Origin: an uncultured Lachnospiraceae bacterium
GTDB lineage: Bacteria > Bacillota > Clostridia > Lachnospirales > Lachnospiraceae
Reading direction: 5' to 3'
DNA: 10,461 bases
NCBI GenBank assembly: GCA_900554205.1
Contig: USGM01000107.1
Coordinates: forward strand, 1-10,461
In this document: positions 5,931-10,461 of the stretch, piece by piece
Position numbering within the stretch: the first letter of the stretch is position 1
Layout of the letters: each line of letters starts with the position of its first letter
Position numbers and translations under genes: made by a program
The notes under the pieces: model-generated
Seen by the model: the letters and a program-made list of their open reading frames with translations, nothing else
What the model was told of the DNA's origin: nothing
Databases searched by the model: none

Positions 5931-6625
5931 AGCTGTCCGACAAGCTCTTCGACCAGAGCGGCGGAATGCTTCGCGGCAGCAGTCTCAAACTGGGGATAAT
6001 CCATCTGGGCACTGTTGTCCGCCTTGTCGGAGATTGCGCGGATGATGACAAAGGGGATTCCATTCAGAAATGCACCGTGTGCGATGGAAGCGCCCTCCAT
6101 CTCTGCGCAGTCGCCCTGATATTCCCGGATCAGCTTTTCTTTAATCTCGTTGCCGGAGATGAACTGGTCGCCGCTTACCACGCGCCCGATAACGGCATGT
6201 ACATCGGGGTTTACCTTCTCACAGGCAGCCTTTGCCAGTGCAATGAGCTTTTCATCAGCAACGAACTCTCTTACCCCTATCTGGGGAACTTCACCGGGCT
6301 TATAACCGAAAATAGTGACATCCACATCGTGATGCAGGGCATCTCTCGAGATCAGAATATCACCGATGTCCAGAGAAGCGTTCAGGGAACCGGCAACACC
6401 GGTATTGATGATGTGCGTGACATCGAAGAGATCGACAAGAATCTGCGTGCAAAGCGCTGCGTTGACCTTACCGATGCCGCTTCTGACGATGACAACGGAG
6501 GCACCGTTCAGCGTACCCTCGTAAAACTCCATTTTTGCCTTTTTTACAATTCTTGAGACAGTCATAGCTGACTTTAATTCTTCCACCTCGAGCTCCATGG
6601 CTCCGATAATTCCGATCTTGCTCAT
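5927..6625 (-). CDS. mtnN: 5'-methylthioadenosine/S-adenosylhomocysteine nucleosidase (MTAN, Pfs)
   Basis: The enzyme cleaves adenine from methylthioadenosine and from S-adenosylhomocysteine; the latter gives S-ribosylhomocysteine, the substrate of LuxS. At 232 aa it has the normal family length. Family residues are visible: the N-terminal IGIIGAMELEVE with Glu13 at the place of E. coli Glu12, SGIGKVNAA (49-57), NTGVAGSL (74-81), SGDQFIS (151-157), AEMEGASIAH with Met176/Glu177 contacting ribose, and RAISDKAD with catalytic Asp200. AGAGGA (6631-6636) lies 5 nt from ATG. Upstream, TATAAT (6641-6646) is too near the ribosome site to be a comfortable -10, so the gene may depend on luxS read-through or on a start within the repeat region. 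The 3' end overlaps the convergent GtrA gene by 4 nt. Confidence 0.95.
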   Translation of the reverse strand: MSKIGIIGAMELEVEELKSAMTVSRIVKKAKMEFYEGTLNGASVVIVRSGIGKVNAALCTQILVDLFDVTHIINTGVAGSLNASLDIGDILISRDALHHDVDVTIFGYKPGEVPQIGVREFVADEKLIALAKAACEKVNPDVHAVIGRVVSGDQFISGNEIKEKLIREYQGDCAEMEGASIAHGAFLNGIPFVIIRAISDKADNSAQMDYPQFETAAAKHSAALVEELVGQL

Positions 6626-6667
6626 TTCAGTCCTCTTTCTATTATATATTAAAAGTTCTCTTACAAC

Positions 6668-6856
6668 TTTCCTGCCTAAACTATACTTTCATTCTTCCAG
6701 AAAGGATTTTTGTCTTAATGCCGCTCTGAATTTCCTATCAAGAATACACTTTTATCCTTTTAGCTAGGAAACTTTTTTTATAATCTCTGTATTTTTCCTG
6801 CCTGAACTACACTTTTGCTTTTTCAGGTAGGAATTTCATTTTCCAGTCCTTCATAT
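6668..6856. repeat. Three imperfect tandem units, exact 63-bp period, each with a hairpin core
   Basis: Units begin with TTTCCT at 6668, 6731 and 6794, exactly 63 bp apart. The first 40 or so bases of each are related (shared core CCTGCCT-AACTAYACTTT, then a T-rich loop and TAGGAA), while the remainder is mostly unrelated T-rich sequence. In the right-hand unit, TTCCTGCCTGAA (6795-6806) pairs with TTCAGGTAGGAA (6821-6832) over 12 bp with one G-U. The middle unit keeps TTTCCTA/TAGGAAA plus partial inner pairing, and the left unit is degenerate. Read on + strand each hairpin is followed by T-rich sequence (seven T after the middle one), but both flanking genes are on the minus strand. Confidence 0.8.
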
Positions 6857-6899
6857 AGCAATGTTCCTCGCTCTATTCACGAAATTGACGTGGAAATAT

Positions 6900-7379
6900 T
6901 TACTTAGGATAAACCAGTCGTGCATCATCGATGCTATAAAGCACATTATCCAGATACCGCTTCGCCAGCCAGTTTGCCATGCCGAGGTTCATGTCCAGAT
7001 AGTTTCCACAGTCCTTCGGGGATGCACCGGGAACCTCTCCCTTGAAGTCACGGATAAATTCGTACATCTCGATCATCAGCGGAACAATGTCTCTGGAAGT
7101 GTAATCCCCTGCCAGCAGCAGATAGAAACCGGTACGGCAGCCCATGGGACCAAAATAGATGGTCTTGTCTTTGTAAACCGGATGGTTTCTAAGGAAGGTT
7201 GCGCCGAGATGCTCGATTGTGTGTACCTCAGCTGTGTTCATGACAGGTTCCTCGTTGGGGCTTGTCATACGAAGGTCAAAGGTTGTGATCACTTCGGCTC
7301 CGACAGTGTCCTTTCTCGACACATAAACGCCGGGTTGAAGCTTGATATGATCAATGGTAAAGCTTGCAATTTTTTCCAT
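6900..7379 (-). CDS. luxS: S-ribosylhomocysteine lyase (LuxS)
   Basis: This cytosolic metalloenzyme splits S-ribosylhomocysteine into homocysteine and 4,5-dihydroxy-2,3-pentanedione, the precursor of autoinducer-2. Length 159 aa is typical. The metal-binding HTIEH (His53, Glu56, His57) and Cys124 in PKDCGNY are present, as is the catalytic cysteine Cys81 in GPMGCRTGFY (78-86). AAAGGA (7388-7393) lies 8 nt upstream of ATG, and a close consensus promoter sits just before it. No terminator is seen after the TAA, so transcript may run through the 63-bp repeats into mtnN, the preceding step of the same pathway. The intact active site argues for working AI-2 and methyl-cycle recycling; whether the cell uses AI-2 as a signal cannot be told from this window. 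Confidence 0.97.
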   Translation of the reverse strand: MEKIASFTIDHIKLQPGVYVSRKDTVGAEVITTFDLRMTSPNEEPVMNTAEVHTIEHLGATFLRNHPVYKDKTIYFGPMGCRTGFYLLLAGDYTSRDIVPLMIEMYEFIRDFKGEVPGASPKDCGNYLDMNLGMANWLAKRYLDNVLYSIDDARLVYPK

Positions 7380-7413
7380 ATAAACTGTCCTTTCGTCTTT
7401 GAATCATAGCTCA

Positions 7414-7442
7414 AAAATACCCTAATTCCGCCGCTTTGTCAA
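7414..7442 (-). promoter_or_regulatory. Proximal promoter of luxS
   Basis: Minus-strand TTGACA (7437-7442, perfect -35) is separated by exactly 17 nt from TATTTT (7414-7419). The start would fall near 7407, giving a 28-nt leader with AAAGGA for luxS. Confidence 0.72.
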
Positions 7443-7643
7443 GGAATACAGAGGCCTCGCGGTCACAAGGTTTGCTGTTACAATAATAACGCCGCCATAC
7501 CTATGAGTTACTCTTTATTTTTAAATGATTTCACATATATTATAACAGTTTATGCTGCGTCAATGTCAACATAATTATTATTTTGCAGGTATGAATTGTG
7601 ACTTATATGCGAAATCTACGCAAATAGTGTCCTTCTGTGCTTC
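7443..7643. other. Upstream part of the luxS / HMA-protein divergent region
   Basis: No credible gene is seen. The part 7443-7532 would be transcribed on the minus strand from the distal promoter at 7539-7569. It contains small possible hairpins (GTTA with TAAC at 7474-7487; CCTTG with GCGAGG near 7454-7469), but no riboswitch class I can name. The part 7570-7643 is A/T-rich and holds the inverted TGCG/CGCA pair near 7608-7622. Confidence 0.5.
7539..7569 (-). promoter_or_regulatory. Candidate distal promoter upstream of luxS
   Basis: Minus-strand TTGACA (7564-7569) and TATAAT (7539-7544) are both perfect hexamers, but 19 nt apart, longer than the optimal 17. Shifting the -10 to GTTATA restores 17. 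It would start near 7532 and add about 125 nt of leader ahead of the proximal start. Confidence 0.5.
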
Positions 7644-7672
7644 TTGACAGGACGGAAAAGAAGCGTTATTAT
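7644..7672 (+). promoter_or_regulatory. Promoter of the HMA-domain protein gene
   Basis: TTGACA (7644-7649) and TATTAT (7667-7672) are separated by exactly 17 nt. The start would fall near 7679, inside the adjacent inverted repeat. Confidence 0.8.
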
Positions 7673-7673
7673 C

Positions 7674-7693
7674 TGGTTAGAAATAGCTAACCA
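7674..7693. promoter_or_regulatory. Perfect inverted repeat on the transcription start: likely repressor operator
   Basis: Arms TGGTTAG (7674-7680) and CTAACCA (7687-7693) are exact inverted repeats around AAATAG. The element directly abuts the -10 box and covers the predicted start, a classic repressor position. The half-site GGTTAG also occurs in DtxR/IdeR iron-box operators, but there the two halves are 1 bp apart rather than 6, so assignment to that family is only a suggestion. A short mRNA hairpin is the alternative. Confidence 0.6.
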
Positions 7694-7712
7694 ACAGAAA
7701 GGAAGGATAACT

Positions 7713-8084
7713 ATGGCGACAGTTATTATATGCATTATATTGCTTGTGATCTGTATTTTCGGCATTAAAAGCTACGCGGGAAAGCTCTCTCACGGCTGCT
7801 GTGGGGGTGCCAGTGATGCGGTTAAGCGTAAGAAGCCGCAGGACGAGGATATTACGCATTATCCCTACAGCTATGTGGTTGAAATTGACGGCATGACCTG
7901 TAAGAATTGTGCGGCAAGGATTGAAAATGCCTTTAATACCGATGACAGCGGAAACTATTACGCGAAGGTAAATCTCGGGAAAAAGAAAGCCTTCGTACAC
8001 ACAAAGCATGTGACCCCTGAGACGGAGCTTAGCAGGATTGTTGCAAGAACCGGCTACACTGCGGTAAATGTGGTAAAGGAATGA
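7713..8084 (+). CDS. Membrane-anchored heavy-metal-associated (HMA) domain protein, 123 aa
   Basis: One membrane helix (residues 3-20) is followed by a short Cys/Gly motif (GCCGG, Cys29-Cys30), a basic/acidic linker and a C-terminal HMA fold of about 70 residues (about 53-120) with the metal-binding GMTCKNC (60-66; Cys63, Cys66). The N-terminal 40 residues resemble the small FeoB-associated Cys-rich membrane proteins; the rest resembles the copper-chaperone/P-type ATPase metal-binding domain. A role as a membrane-tethered metal chaperone or sensor is inferred; the metal is not known, and no transporter is adjacent in the window. ATG at 7713 is set by AGGAAGGA (7700-7707); an upstream in-frame TTG coincides with the -35 box and cannot be the start. 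The gene is monocistronic, with its own promoter, operator-like repeat and terminator, and diverges from luxS. Confidence 0.88.
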   Translation: MATVIICIILLVICIFGIKSYAGKLSHGCCGGASDAVKRKKPQDEDITHYPYSYVVEIDGMTCKNCAARIENAFNTDDSGNYYAKVNLGKKKAFVHTKHVTPETELSRIVARTGYTAVNVVKE

Positions 8085-8098
8085 GAAAAAGAAAGACA

Positions 8099-8131
8099 GG
8101 AGCTGCCCCGGCGTGGGACGGCTCCCTTTTT
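8099..8131. terminator. Strong intrinsic terminator after the HMA gene, probably bidirectional
   Basis: GGAGC (8099-8103) pairs with GCTCC (8121-8125), extended by T-G and G-C pairs, one bulged A and CCC/GGG, followed by T5 (8127-8131). On the minus strand the same stem is followed by TGTCTTTCTTTTTC, so it can also end the alpha-galactosidase transcript converging from the right. Confidence 0.85.
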
Positions 8132-8143
8132 GTGGGGCGGATT

Positions 8144-10309
8144 TTATTCTGCCAGCTTGAGGTGGAACTGGAATGCCTGATATTCTCCGGAAAGCGAGGA
8201 GACGGGAATACCGATGGTCTTCAGCACGGTACCGCTGTAGGTTTCCTGCGTCTCTCTGCAATAATAGAGACGGTTTGCGGGCAGTCCCTTGCATTTCACA
8301 TAGATCGGCAGACTGTTGCCGTGCGTGTTGGTGGTTACAAGGTTGAGCAGTGCCTCCGACTGATCCGGTGAAACCATATTCCACGCAACATATTCGTCAT
8401 GGACTCTCGGGTCGGTGCAGCGGTAATAGTTGCCGTTGTGAATGACCGACCAGTCTTCTTTAAAGGTCTGAATCTGGTTTTTAATCTGTTCCTTTTCGTC
8501 GCTGCCTAATTTCGTGAGGTCAAGCTCATAGCCGAAATTGCCGGACATGGCGACGACTCCGCGTGTGCGGATATCCGTGGTTCTTCCATTCTGATGGTTG
8601 GGAACCGCTGAAATATGGGAACCGATGACGGAGACGGGATAGCCAAAGGATGCGCCGTATTGGATGCTGAGCCGCTCAATGGCATCGGTGTTGTCACTCG
8701 TCCAGATCTGGGGCGTGTAGTACATCATACCGGCGTCAAACCGGCAGCCGCCGCTACCGCAGCCCTCAATCAAAAGGTCAGGGTAACGTGTCTGGAGTTT
8801 TTCCAGAAAAGCATAGACCCCAAGGACATATTTATAGGTCAGTTCTCCGTAGTTCTGTCGATCCGCCACGGCGGAATAGGCTTCGCAGATGCTGCGGTTC
8901 ATATCCATCTTGATATATTCAATGTTGGCGGAGTCGATGACCTTTGCAATCTGTTGGAAAATGGCATCGCGAACCTCCTGCCGGGTAAAGTCCAGAACAA
9001 GCTGCGATCTGCCGAGAACAGGCTGTTTTCCGGGCAGCCGGAATGCCCAGTCCGGGTGGGCGCGGTAAAGATCGCTGTTCTCATTTACCATTTCAGGCTC
9101 AATCCATAGCCCGAATTTCAGTCCAATGTCGTTTATCTGGGATACGATATCGGAAAGAGATGCATCGAGCTTTTCCTCATTTACGACCCAGTCGCCCAGA
9201 GATTTATCGTCGAGATCACGATTTCCAAACCAGCCGTCATCCAGCACAAACATCTCGATACCGAGCTCGGCTGCGGTTTTTGCTATCTCAATCAGTTTTT
9301 TTCCGGTGAAGCTGAAGTAGGTTGCTTCCCAGTTATTTACCAGAATGGGTCTGCGGATTTTCTTATATTTTCCCCGGCACACATTCTCACGCAGAAAATA
9401 ATGGAAGATATGTGAGAGCTGTGCAAGACCCTCCTGCGAGTAGCCCATGATAACCTCAGGGGCGTAAAAGGATTCACCGGGGCACAGGCGGTAATCGAGC
9501 AGTTCATCGGAAATACCCATCTGTATGCGTGTCTGGGAATATTGATCCTGCTCCGCCTCCAGGAGGAAGTTCCCACTGTACATCAGGGAAAGACCGTAGC
9601 AGGCGCCGTAATCCTCGGTAGTATCCTGTTCTGCGAGAATCGCAAAGGTATTATGCTGATGACCGGAGACACCACGACGGCTTCCGATGGAGACGGCCTC
9701 GTGACCGACGGGGGTGCGCTCATAATGCATTTCGTTATAATGGCGTCCATAGAAATGGATCAGGTGATATTTCCCGTCCAGAAAGTCCATCGACGCGCTC
9801 ATCACTTTGTTTATGTACAGGTCGGATGTGCCGGAATTGAGAACCTCCACAGTTCTTGTTATGACATCCTCCTTTTCAAACACGCCATACCGGAGAATGA
9901 CCTCCAGATCAAGCCGTCTATCCTCAAGAGTGATTTCACAGGTCTTTACGCCCTTCGTTCCGTAGGAGGACGGCAGTCCCGGTATCTGATATTTTCCGTC
10001 GAAAATACGGTGTCCGCGGTATCTTAAATCTGTTCCGGCAGCACCGTCAGCAGTGCGGATGCGGAACGCATGGTTCCGGTAGTCGCCGCTGCCCGCGCAG
10101 GAATATTCCTGCGGCTGCGCATCGCAGGAGAAGATGGGATTGTTCCGGTATTCATAGGGAACACCGTGACCGCAGCGGAAGCCGTAGGTCAGCAGATTAC
10201 TCATATCGCCGTCTGTCCGCGGGCCGTAATAGAGATGTAATAAAAATCCCTCGTCATTTACACCGATCTGATAGGTGGTATTATTGGTATTCAGGGTAAT
10301 CAGTTTCAT
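8144..10309 (-). CDS. GH36 alpha-galactosidase, 721 aa, cytoplasmic
   Basis: The enzyme hydrolyses terminal alpha-1,6-galactose from melibiose, raffinose, stachyose and related oligosaccharides by a retaining mechanism (family GH36). It has the normal length of the long bacterial subgroup. Expected architecture: N-terminal beta-sandwich domain (about 1-310), TIM barrel (about 320-640) and a short C-terminal beta domain. Family landmarks are the substrate-binding DDGWFGNR (357-364), WIEPEMVN (402-409), the nucleophile Asp469 in YIKMDMNR, GCGSGGCRFD (516-525) and the acid/base Asp539 in WTSDNTD. There is no signal peptide, so it works inside the cell on imported sugar, in keeping with the ABC permease directly upstream. 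AAAGGAGG (10320-10327) lies 10 nt from ATG and begins right after the permease stop (gap 19 nt), which marks an operon. It may also act by transglycosylation, as some GH36 enzymes do. A gene name such as aga or rafA would be a guess. Confidence 0.95.
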   Translation of the reverse strand: MKLITLNTNNTTYQIGVNDEGFLLHLYYGPRTDGDMSNLLTYGFRCGHGVPYEYRNNPIFSCDAQPQEYSCAGSGDYRNHAFRIRTADGAAGTDLRYRGHRIFDGKYQIPGLPSSYGTKGVKTCEITLEDRRLDLEVILRYGVFEKEDVITRTVEVLNSGTSDLYINKVMSASMDFLDGKYHLIHFYGRHYNEMHYERTPVGHEAVSIGSRRGVSGHQHNTFAILAEQDTTEDYGACYGLSLMYSGNFLLEAEQDQYSQTRIQMGISDELLDYRLCPGESFYAPEVIMGYSQEGLAQLSHIFHYFLRENVCRGKYKKIRRPILVNNWEATYFSFTGKKLIEIAKTAAELGIEMFVLDDGWFGNRDLDDKSLGDWVVNEEKLDASLSDIVSQINDIGLKFGLWIEPEMVNENSDLYRAHPDWAFRLPGKQPVLGRSQLVLDFTRQEVRDAIFQQIAKVIDSANIEYIKMDMNRSICEAYSAVADRQNYGELTYKYVLGVYAFLEKLQTRYPDLLIEGCGSGGCRFDAGMMYYTPQIWTSDNTDAIERLSIQYGASFGYPVSVIGSHISAVPNHQNGRTTDIRTRGVVAMSGNFGYELDLTKLGSDEKEQIKNQIQTFKEDWSVIHNGNYYRCTDPRVHDEYVAWNMVSPDQSEALLNLVTTNTHGNSLPIYVKCKGLPANRLYYCRETQETYSGTVLKTIGIPVSSLSGEYQAFQFHLKLAE

Positions 10310-10328
10310 GGCTTTATGTCCTCCTTTC

Positions 10329-10461
10329 TTATTTTACGGAGCTGTCAATCATGCCCTGGATAAAGTATTTCTGCAGGAACAGAAAGGCAACGACAACAGG
10401 CAGAATGGCGAGGATGGCAGCGGCGGATGCCGAATTCAAATCGCTGTAGGTCTGTGAGAAG
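10329..10461 (-). CDS. Carbohydrate ABC transporter permease, C-terminal fragment (MalG/UgpE type)
   Basis: The last 43 codons of a gene entering from the right edge, ending at TAA (10329-10331). The visible end shows a final membrane helix in AAAILAILPVVVAFLFLQ followed by KYFIQGMIDSSVK. This QKYF-x-QG ending is typical of the second inner-membrane permease of CUT1-family sugar importers. The gene stops 19 nt before the alpha-galactosidase start, so transporter and hydrolase are probably co-transcribed and the imported substrate is probably an alpha-galactoside such as raffinose or melibiose. Substrate specificity itself cannot be read from this fragment. Confidence 0.88.
   Translation of the reverse strand, partial: FSQTYSDLNSASAAAILAILPVVVAFLFLQKYFIQGMIDSSVK

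Noticed and set aside
5966..6556. Plus-strand open frame of 196 codons opposite mtnN
   Set aside because: Antisense to a complete MTAN with all catalytic residues, and no ribosome site or domain.
6641..6669. mtnN promoter with TATAAT at 6641-6646
   Set aside because: The start would fall inside the ribosome site, leaving a leader of about 9 nt, and the -35 at proper distance (AAGTTG) is poor. Not listed as a feature.
6668..6856. CRISPR array
   Set aside because: There are only three units. They are imperfect, with internal hairpins and T-rich intervening sequence, and there are no cas genes nearby.
7440..7480. T-box-like string (TGTGACCGCG) on the minus strand upstream of luxS
   Set aside because: It only partly resembles the T-box TGG-ACCGCG motif. 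There is too little leader upstream for a specifier stem, and no matching antiterminator pairing was found.
7380..7540. SAM or SAH riboswitch for luxS
   Set aside because: None of the conserved core sequences of the S-box, SAM-II, SAM-III or SAH classes was recognised.
10275..10457. Plus-strand open frame at the right edge
   Set aside because: The opposite strand encodes a clear ABC permease C-terminus followed by the alpha-galactosidase ribosome site, so the plus frame is incidental.

Overview
The window looks like chromosome of a Gram-positive, gut-type member of Clostridia, most likely Lachnospiraceae. This is inferred from protein style: a short Bacillus/Clostridium-type Pgi, a 142-aa GtrA, a Cys-rich small membrane protein with an HMA domain, a TIGR03905-type TSCPD protein, a UPF0340 protein and a GH36 alpha-galactosidase behind a sugar ABC permease. 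It is also inferred from strong AGGAGG-type ribosome sites and TTGACA/TATAAT-type promoters. No mobile element, CRISPR array, tRNA or rRNA was seen. Most of the content is housekeeping.

Layout. Positions 2-433 (+) hold the C-terminal part of a UPF0340/YwlG protein, ending at a bidirectional terminator (451-486). Facing it on the minus strand is a two-gene unit, a TSCPD protein (1562-1798) and murG (498-1565). They overlap by ATGA and are driven by a clear promoter at 1842-1870. A divergent intergenic region (1871-2076) contains a putative + promoter and a terminator-like hairpin ahead of an unrecognised membrane protein (2077-2847). Next on the plus strand come pgi (2996-4348), a hairpin terminator, a D-2-hydroxyacid dehydrogenase (4428-5417) and a GtrA protein (5502-5930). 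The stop codon of the GtrA gene overlaps that of the convergent mtnN.

On the minus strand, luxS (6900-7379) and mtnN (5927-6625) encode the two consecutive enzymes that turn S-adenosylhomocysteine into homocysteine and the AI-2 precursor DPD. The 274-bp gap between them holds three imperfect hairpin units spaced at exactly 63 bp, the most unusual non-coding structure in the window. luxS has a near-consensus proximal promoter, and a second promoter about 125 bp further upstream.

Divergent from luxS is a small membrane-anchored heavy-metal-associated protein (7713-8084). It has a TTGACA-17-TATTAT promoter and an inverted repeat lying on its predicted transcription start, which looks like a repressor operator. 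It ends at a strong terminator, beyond which lies the 3' end of a minus-strand alpha-galactoside operon: the C-terminus of an ABC permease (10329-10461) followed closely by a GH36 alpha-galactosidase (8144-10309).
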